Source: Uruburuella suis (GTDB lineage: Bacteria > Pseudomonadota > Gammaproteobacteria > Burkholderiales > Neisseriaceae). Taken from it: a DNA stretch of 64,000 nucleotides. The notes under the pieces are model-generated. The model did no database searches. It was not told where the DNA came from and saw only the letters and a list, made by a program, of their open reading frames with translations. Shown here piece by piece: positions 17,801 through 26,028 of the stretch (its first letter is position 1; the number at the start of each line of letters is the position of its first letter). Made by a program: the position numbers and the translations under genes. The stretch spans positions 32,080 to 96,079 of the forward strand of contig NZ_SLXE01000007.1 of the NCBI RefSeq assembly GCF_004341385.1, written 5' to 3'.

Positions 17801-18098
17801 GAAACAAATCCAGCAGCCGCCAGCGCATCACTTCGGGCGCAAACGGGCTCAGCTCGGGCAGGCCGGGCAGGCATTCGCGCATCAGCCGCCAGGTGAGGCC
17901 GGCGGGCAGGCTGAATTTCAAATTGGCCGCCACGCCCAATTCTTTGGCCAGATGCAGGTTTAAAAAGCGGCGCATGCCTTGGCTTTGCACCACGATTTCT
18001 TCTGCTGCCAGCGGGTTTTCAGGCGGCATCAGCTTTTGCAGCCCGGTAAACACACGGGCGAGGTTTTCAAGGCGGTTGGATTGATAAAGATAGAGCAT
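14874..18098 (-). CDS. recC: Exodeoxyribonuclease V gamma subunit RecC
   Basis: RecC is the Chi-recognising, strand-splitting subunit of the RecBCD helicase-nuclease that processes double-strand ends for RecA. The 1074-residue protein begins MLYLYQSNRLENL and contains VVQSQGMRRFLNLHLAKELG and AANLKFSLPAGLTWRLM, closely matching the start of known RecC. The C-terminal third has an inactivated nuclease-like fold. The start at 18098 is by alignment; upstream ribosome-binding signals are weak. recB and recD are not next to it. An in-frame DUS encodes the SDGL peptide near residue 750. Confidence 0.94.
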   Translation of the reverse strand: MLYLYQSNRLENLARVFTGLQKLMPPENPLAAEEIVVQSQGMRRFLNLHLAKELGVAANLKFSLPAGLTWRLMRECLPGLPELSPFAPEVMRWRLLDLFQSQAFQTASEYAAARAALQSYLAGGQAAAYQLSGQLADIFDQYLVYRPQWISAWQQGRLLELGEDEIWQAELWRFLDDGSSNAPHRVAMWQQLLAALSADKLPQRFFVFGIATMAPMYLQLLEAMAEHCDVHIFALNPSSEYWGNVIEAAQILQSGDDIDLSQSGHPLLASLGKQGRDFFDALAEAHISEERSYFSDDAQTAPTLLQRLQHDIQTLSLPAAKQEHAPADSSIRIHAAHSPLRELHILKDQLLALLAEHPDWQPYDIAVLTPNIEPYSPYIEAVFGQAQGGAQALPYSISDVKLSRRQPLLHALTQTLALLESRFEVDYLLPLLENDLVLRRFALSRDDLPLLHDTIAALNVHWGLDSTMRGEFGAASSLFTWQQALERLILGWMLPESAHPVWQNISAWHGDPNQIAVFSRFTVLIRTLADTQKRWQQPADIAAWCERVRCLLTDLFAPDSNDQHALQQIEQALARWQAEAELAHFGGYLPQHIVIEHLQHFLSGQSQAGFLRGGITFCSMVPMRSLPFKVICLLGLNDGDFPRNTKAAAFDLIARHPQKGDRARRDDDRYLFLEAIISAREVLYLSYLGRNISNDEPLAPSALISELIDTLAAMSGQRSSEWAAKHVLQHPLQAFSPRYFSADALSDGLISSRSDYAAALNQPQAQTAAFFSAPLNEAATDAVIEQENFLRFWRNPVRHWLQHTLSWHAPYADEAWDAAEPFDPPHSSRITEAYTQARRAHQDFGQTAGRLSAESLLPEGELGHLWQQQFQAAAKSLDGELLASPKLPPQPYCLSLGENTLEGSLGHLHRHGQIYFLNRAPSAPDMLAYLLQHLIFCAVRPHEHPECRTHLLLPGQSQTLADIPQAAARAQLAQWLAYFRLGQSRPLPFFAKTGLAVAEVLSSNKADSLERAQQTARSEYRGSKKSTGQRDYIEVDLVFGRDSTEPIDTPLFWNLLEDLPVPLLRALQTEAGEE

Positions 18099-18308
18099 GG
18101 CGGCAGGTGGGTAAGGAAATAGGCCGATTATGCGCGATTTGGCGGGCGGCGGCAAAGCTGGATTTCAGCCGCTTTCACCGATACAATCATCAGAGCGCTT
18201 GAATTGCGGCTTGTGGATAAAATAAAGTTTTGCAGTGTGCTTTGTGCCATGATTCGAAACGGCCGCACCCACCATACCCAAAAAGCCTATAAGGCAGAGG
18301 AAACCAAC

Positions 18309-18707
18309 ATGGATAAAATTGAAAAAAGCAGCGAAGAATGGCGCGCCGAGCTGGCGCCCGATGTGTATCACATCACCCGCGAAGCGGGCACCGAGCGTCC
18401 GTTTAGCGGGCAATACAACCATTTCGATGCGGCGGGCGATTACCATTGCGCCTGCTGCGGTGCTTTATTGTTTAAATCACAGCAAAAATTCGACAGCCAT
18501 TGCGGCTGGCCGGCATTTTTCGAGCAAGCCGAGCCGCAAAGCACTTACCGCGTGCGCGATTTGAGCCACGGCATGGTGCGCGAAGAAGTGCGCTGCCGCC
18601 GCTGCGATGCGCATTTGGGGCATGTGTTTCCCGACGGGCCCAAGCCCACCGGCGAGCGCTATTGCATCAATTCGCTGGCGATGGCATTTGAAGCCGAATC
18701 GAAATAA
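18309..18707 (+). CDS. msrB: Peptide-methionine (R)-S-oxide reductase MsrB
   Basis: MsrB repairs R-methionine sulfoxide in proteins. The 132-residue single-domain form has zinc cysteines CACC (47, 50) and CRRC (96, 99), the substrate loop SHCGWPAF and the catalytic Cys119 in RYCINS. The start at 18309 has GAGGAA nine bases upstream and gives the usual length. No signal peptide is present, so the enzyme is cytoplasmic, unlike the secreted neisserial MsrAB fusion. Confidence 0.95.
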   Translation: MDKIEKSSEEWRAELAPDVYHITREAGTERPFSGQYNHFDAAGDYHCACCGALLFKSQQKFDSHCGWPAFFEQAEPQSTYRVRDLSHGMVREEVRCRRCDAHLGHVFPDGPKPTGERYCINSLAMAFEAESK

Positions 18708-18710
18708 AGC

Positions 18711-18752
18711 TTTCAGACGGCCTGAGTGTTTCCATGCAGAGGCCGTCTGAAA
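18711..18752. terminator. Inverted DUS pair after msrB
   Basis: Opposed DUS with a loop of about 16 nt directly after the msrB stop codon. Confidence 0.7.
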
Positions 18753-18833
18753 ACATTATGGAAATGTAGTTCAAAAAACAAAAAGGCATATTTCGGCTTT
18801 GTGGCTCAACACTGTGCCCAGCTGAAGGCCGTC

Positions 18834-19090
18834 TGATACCAATCCAAAAAAATAACCTAACTTCGTTGTCTTGCCTTGCCGTACTATAGTGGAATGCACA
18901 AAAAAGTGATACGGCAGGTAGGTTGGGTTGTAAACCCAACAAATCCACAGGCCGTCTGAAACGTTGGGTTTATCAACCCAACCTACGCCGTTGCAAAATG
19001 TAGTTTTGTGTAACTTTTTCTTGCATTTCACTATAGTTGTACTGTCTGCGGCTCGCCGCCTTGTTAGCTTACTTTTTTGAATTAGTATGA
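18834..19090. repeat. Family A element with a family B element inserted in it
   Basis: A family A copy spans 18837-19087 and is flanked by TGA duplications (18834-18836, 19088-19090) made inside a former DUS. Its interior is split after CCGTAC by a complete family B element (about 18885-19035, ends TATAGTGGAATGC / GCATTTCACTATA). The family A sequence resumes at TGTACTGTCTGCGG. Confidence 0.85.
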
Positions 19091-19108
19091 AACACAGGAA
19101 ACCAAACC

Positions 19109-19678
19109 ATGCACAATAGCGATTGGCAGCAAGGCTGGTGGCAGCTTGCGCGGCGGCTCGATTCGCCCAATTTCGAGCCGCGGCCGGCGGGCGAGGCGGC
19201 ATCGCTGGTGGTGCTGCACAATATTTCGCTGCCGCCGTTTGAATACGGCAACGGCGCGGTGGAAAAATTGTTTACCAATCAAATCAATCCTGCCGAACAT
19301 CCTTTTTTCAGCATTCTCACCGAATTGCGCGTGTCGAGCCATTTTCTGATCACCCGCGAAGGTGAAGCGGTGCAATTTGTGTCGTGCAACGATATGGCTT
19401 ATCACGCCGGCGTGTCGGCTTTTTGCGGGCGCGAAAAATGCAATGCTTTTTCAATCGGTATCGAATTGGAAGGCTGCGATTTTGAACCTTTTAGCGATTT
19501 GCAGTATCCATGTTTGGATAAGCTGCTGCGCGCCCTGATGGCGCAATACCCGATCAGCGCCGTTTGCGGCCACCAAGATATTGCCCCCGGCCGCAAGAGC
19601 GACCCCGGCCATTTTTTCGATTGGGCGAGGCTGGCTGCGGCCGGTTTTCCGCTGGCGCGCCCGATTGACGCGTGTTGA
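19109..19678 (+). CDS. ampD: 1,6-anhydro-N-acetylmuramyl-L-alanine amidase AmpD
   Basis: AmpD removes the stem peptide from 1,6-anhydroMurNAc-peptides during cytoplasmic murein recycling. The 189-residue protein has the three zinc ligands of the family, His37 (VVLHNIS), His155 (CGHQDIAPG) and Asp165 (KSDPGHFFDW), and Glu119 in GIELEG as the likely catalytic acid. anmK at 53.2 kb acts later in the same pathway. The start is only 21 bp from the end of a family A element, so its promoter must lie inside or upstream of that element. Confidence 0.95.
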   Translation: MHNSDWQQGWWQLARRLDSPNFEPRPAGEAASLVVLHNISLPPFEYGNGAVEKLFTNQINPAEHPFFSILTELRVSSHFLITREGEAVQFVSCNDMAYHAGVSAFCGREKCNAFSIGIELEGCDFEPFSDLQYPCLDKLLRALMAQYPISAVCGHQDIAPGRKSDPGHFFDWARLAAAGFPLARPIDAC

Positions 19679-19684
19679 TATGGC

Positions 19685-19741
19685 GGCGCGATTTCAATTC
19701 AGGGCAAGGCGAAGCAAGGCCATAGCGGTTTAAATCGCGCC
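19685..19741. terminator. Hairpin after ampD
   Basis: A perfect 10-bp stem (GGCGCGATTT/AAATCGCGCC) enclosing about 37 nt lies a few bases past the ampD stop. It has no U-run, so termination is only possible, not clear. Confidence 0.4.
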
Positions 19742-19747
19742 ACGATA

Positions 19748-19776
19748 CTGTCATGGCGGGCAAATTTCGCTATAAT
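19748..19776 (+). promoter_or_regulatory. Putative zipA promoter
   Basis: A consensus -10 box TATAAT at 19771-19776 with a weak -35 (CTGTCA) 17 bp upstream, 51 bp before the zipA start. Confidence 0.5.
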
Positions 19777-19826
19777 CCCCCAATTAAAGCAAAATCATCC
19801 AAACCCTTTCACAGGTTGAAACAAAT

Positions 19827-21146
19827 ATGAGCGATATCACCCTGATTATTCTGGTTTTCTGCGCCGCGGTTATCCTCGGCGTGATTGTGTACAATATGTA
19901 TCAGGAAAACAAATACCGCCAGCAGGTGCGCGAGCAATTCGGCCATGCCGATAAAGATGCGCTTTTGGGCAGCAAAACCGATTTCGTGCGCGACGGCAAG
20001 CCGCTGGGCGGCGAAGCGGCTGAGGCGGCTGAGCCGGTGCGCACCAAAGATGTGTCCCGCCCCAGTCAGAAAGCCGAAGAAGCCGAAGCCATCGCTCAGC
20101 CGGCCGCGCCGCAAGCGGACAAAAATGATTTGTTTGCCGAAAAAGTGGCCGCCGCCGCTGCCGCCAAACCCGATGCCGCGATTGAAGTGGAAGAAGATGA
20201 TTTTGTCGAGCCGGTGTTGCAGCCCGAAGCCGAAAAAGGCGAAGAAGCCTTTGCTTTCGAGCGCGTCGATGCGCCGGCGCCTTCGCAAACCCGCCTGCAA
20301 GGCAAGCAGAAAACGCTGCTTCATTTAAACGATCTTACCAAGCTCGAATTGCCGTGGTTCGACCCGCGCTTCGATTATATGGCCTATATCGCGCTGAGCG
20401 AAGCGCAAGAGCTGCACGCCATTCCGCGCCTTTCTAGCCGCCACCGCTTTCAGATTGCCGGCTGCACCATGGACGACCGCTTCCAAATCGCCGAGCCGAT
20501 TCCGAGCGTGTATTACCAAGGCTTTGTAATCGGCCTGCAAGCCGTGAGCCGCAACGGCTTGGCCACCACGCAAGAGCTGGAGCAATTCGGCGAGCAGGTG
20601 AATTCGTTTGCCGAAAAAATGAATGCCTCGCTTTTGCTCACCGATGTGGAAACCTTCCTCAACGTGGCGCGGCCGCTGGATGAATTGTGCGCCCGCGTCG
20701 ACCAAACCATCGCCATGCATTTGGTGTCGCGCGGCAGCATCAGCGGCACGGAATTGCGCGCTGCCGTGGAAAACCTGGGCTTCGAACTGGGCGTGGACGG
20801 CGCTTTCCGCCTGCCGAATGAAGAAGGCGAGCCGCTCTTCACCTTGGTTACGCTCGACAACACCCCGTTTACCGCCAGCCTGCTTTCGAGCCAAGCCTAT
20901 CGCGGCTTCAGCATGTTGTTTGACATCACCCATGTGCCCGCGGGCGAAAAGCAGTTTAACCGCTTTATGGATTTGGCCGTGAAGCTCTCCAGCACGCTGA
21001 GCCTCGATTTGGTGAACGACAAGCTGGAAGAATTGTCCACCCAATGGCTCAAAGAAGTGCGCAGCTATGTGGTGGCGCGTCAGGATGAAATGCAGAAAGT
21101 GGGCATCGAGCCCGGCGGCAGCTTGGCTGCTCGGCTGTTTTCCTGA
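19827..21146 (+). CDS. zipA: Cell division protein ZipA homologue
   Basis: ZipA tethers FtsZ to the inner membrane at the septum. The 439-residue protein has an N-terminal transmembrane helix (~4-21, TLIILVFCAAVILGVIVY), a charged Ala/Glu/Pro-rich linker (~60-165) and a C-terminal globular domain (~210-430) that would bind the FtsZ tail. The placement directly upstream of ligA is also seen in other neisseriae. Sequence similarity to E. coli ZipA is low, so the assignment rests on topology and synteny. Confidence 0.85.
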   Translation: MSDITLIILVFCAAVILGVIVYNMYQENKYRQQVREQFGHADKDALLGSKTDFVRDGKPLGGEAAEAAEPVRTKDVSRPSQKAEEAEAIAQPAAPQADKNDLFAEKVAAAAAAKPDAAIEVEEDDFVEPVLQPEAEKGEEAFAFERVDAPAPSQTRLQGKQKTLLHLNDLTKLELPWFDPRFDYMAYIALSEAQELHAIPRLSSRHRFQIAGCTMDDRFQIAEPIPSVYYQGFVIGLQAVSRNGLATTQELEQFGEQVNSFAEKMNASLLLTDVETFLNVARPLDELCARVDQTIAMHLVSRGSISGTELRAAVENLGFELGVDGAFRLPNEEGEPLFTLVTLDNTPFTASLLSSQAYRGFSMLFDITHVPAGEKQFNRFMDLAVKLSSTLSLDLVNDKLEELSTQWLKEVRSYVVARQDEMQKVGIEPGGSLAARLFS

Positions 21147-21656
21147 GTAAAATATCTGCAAAAAACCAAGCGGGTGCATGATAAAATGCACCCGCTTTCC
21201 ATGGGGTCGGTATTGCGAATGAGGCAGGGCGTGGCGCAGCCGCACACGCAGTTGAAGCAGCTTCTGCCCGCTCGGCTGTGCCATACGCTTTGCGCCGGCC
21301 TGTATAGTGGAATGCAAGAAAAAGTGATACAAAACTATGCTCTATACTATGACGGAGTAGCTTGGGTTGATAAACCCAAGGTTTCATACCAATCCAAAAA
21401 AATAACCTAACTTCGTTGGCTCGCCTAGCCGTACTAGGTGTACTGTCTTCGGCTCGCCGCCTTGTTAGCTTACTTTTTTGAATTGGTATCAGACGGCCTA
21501 AGCCTATAGAAACGGCAATTAAACATTGAAATTTTAATTAAAAAACTTATTACTTTTTAATTACTTAAATTTTACAAATGCTCAAGTTTTAATTGTCGAA
21601 TCTATAAACAAGGCCGTCTGAAACCTTCCCCACATTTTCAGACGGCCTAATTCCAA
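21147..21656. repeat. Truncated family B element split by family A (zipA-ligA gap)
   Basis: A GC-rich repeat at about 21228-21303 resembles that at 7459-7545. A family B left end begins at 21305 (TAGTGGAATGCA). Its core is interrupted in a DUS by a family A element (21387-21488) with TCA duplications at 21384-21386 and 21489-21491. No B right end is visible. AT-rich sequence follows, and then a DUS hairpin (21611-21650) directly before ligA. Confidence 0.8.
21611..21650. terminator. Inverted DUS pair immediately upstream of ligA
   Basis: Opposed DUS end 7 bp before the ligA ATG. This hairpin would sit at or over the ribosome-binding site. Confidence 0.55.
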
Positions 21657-24173
21657 ATGACAAACGACACCGCCCGCCGCATCCGCCAGCTCACCGACAC
21701 GCTCAACCGCTATGCTTATGAGTATTACACGCTCGATGCGCCCAGCGTGCCCGATGCCGAATACGATATTCTGTTTCGAGAGCTCGAAGCGCTCGAAGCG
21801 GCTCATCCCGATTTGCGTCTGCCCGAAAGCCCCACCCGCCGTGTGGGCGGCGCGCCTTTGGCCGGCTTTGCCAGCGTGGTGCACGCCGTGCCCATGCTGT
21901 CGCTGAGCAATGCTTTTTCGCCGCAAAACGAGGCCGGCGCATTTGACCACAGCGAAATGCTCGCTTTTGATGAACGCGTGCGCGGCGGCTTGGCCGGGCA
22001 GCAGCCAGAATATGTGATTGAACCGAAATTCGACGGCTTGGCCATCAGCCTGCTCTATCGAGGCGGCGTGTTGGTGCAGGCGGCCACCCGCGGCGATGGC
22101 GCCAGCGGCGAAGACGTTACCGACAATGTGCGCACCATCACCAATATTCCGCTGCGCCTGCACGGCAGCGATGTGCCCGAAACCATCGAAGTGCGCGGCG
22201 AAGTGTTGATGCTGAAAGCCGATTTTGCCGCGCTCAATGCGCGTCAAGAAGCCGAGGGTCAAAAAGCGTTTGCCAACCCGCGCAACGCCGCCGCCGGCAG
22301 CCTGCGCCAGCTCGATTCGCGCATCACCGCCCGCCGCCGCCTGCACTTTTTTGCCTACGGCATTGCGCAGCAAAGCGGCGGTGCGGCTTTAAACACGCAT
22401 TTGGATGAGCTGCATTATCTGAAAACATTGGGCTTCAGCCTGCCTGAAGGGCACTACGCCAGCTTCGGCAAGATAGGCGGCGTGTTGGCATTTTATGAGC
22501 AAATGGCGCAAAAACGCCCCGAGCTGCCTTATGAAATCGACGGCATGGTGGTGAAAGTCAACAGCTTGGCGCAGCAGGCGGCATTGGGCTTTATTTCGCG
22601 CGCGCCGCGCTGGGCGGTTGCGCACAAATTTCCTGCCGAAGAAGCACTCACCGTGGTGGAAGCCATTGATGTGCAAGTGGGGCGCACCGGCGCAGTAACG
22701 CCTGTGGCGCGCTTGCAGCCCGTGTTTGTCGGCGGTGTAACCGTGACCAACGCCACGCTGCACAACGAAGGCGAAACGCAACGCAAAGATGTGCGCGTGG
22801 CCGACACCGTGGTGGTGCGCCGCGCCGGCGATGTGATTCCCGAAGTGGTGCGGGTGGTGTTTGAGCGCCGGCCAATGCAGGCAGTTGCACCGGCGGCTTT
22901 TTCAGACGGCCTCTCGTTTGGCAAGCCTGCCGTGGGTTGTGTTGAAAAGCCCGCGCCGCAAATATCGGCACCGGCAGCCTTTCAAAGTGATTTATTCGGC
23001 CAAGCCGGGCTGGCGGGCGGCAAAGAAAGAGAAGAAAAGGCCGCAGCGCCGCAATATCCGCAATACCGCCTACCCGAGCATTGCCCGATTTGCGGCAGCC
23101 GCATCGAGCGCGAAGAAGGCGAAGCGGTGGCGCGTTGCAGCGGTGGCATGTTGTGCAAAGCCCAGCGCGCGCAAGGCCTGATCCACTTTGCTTCGCGCAA
23201 AGCCATGGACATCGACGGCTTGGGGCAGCGGCAGATTGATGCGCTGGTGGCGCAAGATTTGGTGCACCATTTTGCCGACTTATACCGCCTCAATGTGCCG
23301 CTGTTGCAGCAAATGAAAGAAAATGCCGCCGATGATAAAGAAGAAGCGCAAACCGCTTCAGACGGCCTGAAAAAAGCATCGCCCACCAAATGGGCCGAAA
23401 ATATTCTCGCCGGCATCGAAGCGAGCAAACAGCCCGAGTTGGCGCGCTTTCTGTTTGCGCTGGGCATCCGCCATGTGGGCGAGCGCACCGCCAAAGTATT
23501 GGCGCAGGCTTTCGGCACGCTGGCCAATGTGCGCGCCGCGCCCGAGCCTGCGCTCGCCTGCCTGCCCGATATCGGCGGCGTGGTGGCGCATTCGGCGGCG
23601 CACTTTTTTGCCGACCCTGCCCAAGCCGCGATGATAGATGATTTGTTGGCCGCCGGTGTGGCACCGCAGCCGCAGCCGATTAGCCTGCCGCCGGCGCAAT
23701 ACGTGCAGCCCGCGCGCTGGCTCGCGCGCCTACCCGGCTTTAAAATCAGCGAAATCAAAGCGCAGGCATTGTGGGATTTGGCCGGCAAAAGCATAGAAGG
23801 TTTGCTGCACGACAAAGCTTTGAGCGCCGATTGGCAGCAATGGCGCGCGCAAGCGGAAAATCAGGCTTTATTGCACGCGATGCAGCAATTTTTAAGCCAA
23901 ATGCCGTCTGAAAACGAACAGGCCGGCAGCAGCAATCAAAATCAAGCCGTTGCCGGCAAAACCTTTGTGCTCACCGGCACCCTGCCCACGCTCAAGCGCG
24001 ACGAAGCGCAAGCCATGATAGAAGCGGCCGGCGGCAAAGTGTCGGGCAGCGTGTCGAAAAAAACCGATTATGTGGTGGCGGGCGAAGCCGCGGGCAGCAA
24101 GCTCGAAAAAGCACAGTCGCTGGGCGTGGCCGTGCTTGATGAAGCCGCATTATTGGCGCTGCTTAACGCATAG
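21657..24173 (+). CDS. ligA: NAD+-dependent DNA ligase, long neisserial form
   Basis: LigA seals nicks in DNA using NAD+. The AMP-accepting lysine is Lys124 in EPKFDG. The zinc finger is Cys476, 479, 494 and 500, followed by helix-hairpin-helix motifs (~515-700) and a C-terminal BRCT domain (~765-838). At 838 residues it is about 165 longer than the common ~670. The excess lies in low-complexity linkers at about 406-470, 556-576 and just before the BRCT domain. Each linker contains an in-frame DUS (22905, 23359 and 23909), read as SDGL or PSE. Such long ligases are usual in Neisseria. Confidence 0.97.
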   Translation: MTNDTARRIRQLTDTLNRYAYEYYTLDAPSVPDAEYDILFRELEALEAAHPDLRLPESPTRRVGGAPLAGFASVVHAVPMLSLSNAFSPQNEAGAFDHSEMLAFDERVRGGLAGQQPEYVIEPKFDGLAISLLYRGGVLVQAATRGDGASGEDVTDNVRTITNIPLRLHGSDVPETIEVRGEVLMLKADFAALNARQEAEGQKAFANPRNAAAGSLRQLDSRITARRRLHFFAYGIAQQSGGAALNTHLDELHYLKTLGFSLPEGHYASFGKIGGVLAFYEQMAQKRPELPYEIDGMVVKVNSLAQQAALGFISRAPRWAVAHKFPAEEALTVVEAIDVQVGRTGAVTPVARLQPVFVGGVTVTNATLHNEGETQRKDVRVADTVVVRRAGDVIPEVVRVVFERRPMQAVAPAAFSDGLSFGKPAVGCVEKPAPQISAPAAFQSDLFGQAGLAGGKEREEKAAAPQYPQYRLPEHCPICGSRIEREEGEAVARCSGGMLCKAQRAQGLIHFASRKAMDIDGLGQRQIDALVAQDLVHHFADLYRLNVPLLQQMKENAADDKEEAQTASDGLKKASPTKWAENILAGIEASKQPELARFLFALGIRHVGERTAKVLAQAFGTLANVRAAPEPALACLPDIGGVVAHSAAHFFADPAQAAMIDDLLAAGVAPQPQPISLPPAQYVQPARWLARLPGFKISEIKAQALWDLAGKSIEGLLHDKALSADWQQWRAQAENQALLHAMQQFLSQMPSENEQAGSSNQNQAVAGKTFVLTGTLPTLKRDEAQAMIEAAGGKVSGSVSKKTDYVVAGEAAGSKLEKAQSLGVAVLDEAALLALLNA

Positions 24174-24332
24174 CCGTTTAAAACACTTGCAAGCCGCTTG
24201 GCAGTTTGCCTGCGAAGCCGGATAATACGAAGGTTAAGATTGCCGATTAAAGAGCCGCCCCGCAAAGCAGCGGCCAAACTTTTCCACCCGGCCAAGGTCG
24301 GAGCCATTGAATCAAATATTTTGGAGAAACTC

Positions 24333-25205
24333 ATGAAACCCATCAAAAAAGCCGTATTCCCCGTGGCCGGCATGGGCACCCGCTTTTTGCCCGCCACCAA
24401 AGCCAGCCCCAAAGAAATGCTGCCGATTGTCGATAAGCCCTTGATTCAATACGCCGTGGAAGAGGCCGTGGAAGCCGGCTGCACCGAAATGGTGTTTGTC
24501 ACCGGCCGCAACAAGCGCAGCATTGAAGACCATTTCGACAAAGCCTATGAGCTGGAAACCGAGCTGGCGCAGCGCAATAAAGACCAATTATTGGCGCATG
24601 TGCAAGATATTCTACCGCCCGAAATCACCTGTCTTTATATCCGCCAAGCCGAAGCCTTGGGGCTGGGGCATGCCGTGTTGTGCGCCCGCGCCGCCGTAAA
24701 CGACGAGCCTTTCGCCGTGATTTTGGCCGACGACTTAATCGACTCGCCCAAAGGCGCGCTCAAGCAAATGGTGGAAGTGTATAACCAAACCGGCAACAGC
24801 GTGCTCGGTGTGGAAACCGTCGACCCCTCGCAAACCGGTTCTTACGGCATTGTGGAAGTGGAGCAGCTCAAAAGCTATCAGCGCATCATCAATATTGTGG
24901 AAAAACCCAAGCCCGAAGATGCGCCCTCCAATCTGGCTGTGGTGGGGCGCTACATCCTCACCCCGCGCATTTTCGACCTGCTCACCAACCTGCCGCGCGG
25001 TGCCGGCAACGAAATCCAGCTCACCGATGGCATCGCCCGCCTGCTCGACCACGAATTCGTGCTCGCCCACGCTTTCGACGGCATCCGCTACGATTGCGGC
25101 AGCAAGCTGGGCTACCTCGAAGCCACCCTTGCTTTCGGTCTTAACCACCCTGAAACCGGCGCCGAATTCCGCACCTTATTAAAGCAATACGCCGACAAGT
25201 TTTAA
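24333..25205 (+). CDS. galU: UTP-glucose-1-phosphate uridylyltransferase
   Basis: GalU makes UDP-glucose from glucose-1-phosphate and UTP, a precursor for lipooligosaccharide and capsule-type glycans. The 290-residue protein opens with the nucleotide-binding signature PVAGMGTRFLPATKASPKEM and has VDKPLIQYAVEEA, the metal-site LADDLI and NIVEKPKPEDAPSN. The start at 24333 has GGAGA 8 bp upstream; a longer frame is not conserved. It is monocistronic with a DUS hairpin after the stop. Confidence 0.96.
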   Translation: MKPIKKAVFPVAGMGTRFLPATKASPKEMLPIVDKPLIQYAVEEAVEAGCTEMVFVTGRNKRSIEDHFDKAYELETELAQRNKDQLLAHVQDILPPEITCLYIRQAEALGLGHAVLCARAAVNDEPFAVILADDLIDSPKGALKQMVEVYNQTGNSVLGVETVDPSQTGSYGIVEVEQLKSYQRIINIVEKPKPEDAPSNLAVVGRYILTPRIFDLLTNLPRGAGNEIQLTDGIARLLDHEFVLAHAFDGIRYDCGSKLGYLEATLAFGLNHPETGAEFRTLLKQYADKF

Positions 25206-25222
25206 AAACAAAGCAGGCAATC

Positions 25223-25256
25223 AAAGGCCGTCTGAACAAAGTTTCAGACGGCCTTT
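25223..25256 (+). terminator. Inverted DUS pair, terminator of galU
   Basis: Opposed DUS with a 6-nt loop and AAA/TTT flanks. Confidence 0.8.
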
Positions 25257-25270
25257 CCTTTTTCAACACA

Positions 25271-25908
25271 TAGTGGAGCGCATAAAAAAGTGACACAGCA
25301 GGTAGGTTGGGTTGAAAACCCAACAAGCGGACAAGCTGTCTGATACCCATTCAAAAAATAATATACAAACAGGCAGCCTGTAGGTCGGATTCTCGAATCC
25401 GACACTTGTTCGCAGAACAAGGCTCTCATATCGCTTTGGCCGTTGGCCAAACGTCGGATTCAAGAATCCGACCTACACGGATAATGTTGCCGAACTGCTT
25501 TTATTTTGTAAGGTTATTTTTTTGAATTGGTATCAGATACCCATTCAAAAAATAATATACAAACAGGCAGCCTGTAGGTCGGATTCTCGAATCCGACACT
25601 TGTTCGCAGAACAAGGCTCTCATATCGCTTTGGCCTTGCGGCCAAATGTCGGATTCAAGAATCCGACCTACGCGGATGATGCAGCCGAACTGCTTTTATT
25701 TTGTAAGGTTATTTTTCGGATTGGTATGAAACGTTGGGTTTGTCAACCCAACCTACGCCGTTGTCGCATGCAGTTTCGCATAATACCAATCCAAAAAAAT
25801 AACCTAACTTCGTTGTCTCGCCTTGCCGTACTATCTGTACTGTCTGCAGCTCGCCGCCTTGTTAGCTTACTTTTTTGAATTGGTATAACTTTTTCTTGCA
25901 TTTCACTA
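25271..25908. repeat. Nested element cluster: B interrupted by C-C tandem and by A
   Basis: The outer element is a family B copy: left end TAGTGGAGCGCA at 25271, right end TTGCATTTCACTA ending 25908. In its core, a degenerate DUS is split by two family C elements in tandem (25344-25532 and 25538-25726), separated by 5 bp and with TGA on the outer edges (25341-25343, 25727-25729). The B right arm is then split by a family A element (25784-25885) with TAA on both sides. Removing the insertions restores a continuous B sequence. There is no gene in this 820-bp interval. Confidence 0.85.
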
Positions 25909-25930
25909 TAGCACACAACAGCTGATGCGC

Positions 25931-25965
25931 AGGTACGATTAGCGCAGCGTAATCATACGCACGAA
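25931..25965. repeat. Degenerate REP palindrome
   Basis: AGGTACGATTAGCGC...GTAATCATACGC matches the REP palindromes around the RAYT gene at 31-32 kb with a few changes. Confidence 0.6.
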
Positions 25966-26028
25966 TCGCATCCCCGCTACCCGAAACCCCACCACAGCGC
26001 CAGCATACGCGCTTGTGAAAAGCCGCAC

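Noticed and set aside
25271..25908. Small genes encoding MANGQSDMRALFCEQV-like peptides in the repeat nest
   Set aside because: The same peptide arises wherever family C elements occur; it is translation of a non-coding repeat.
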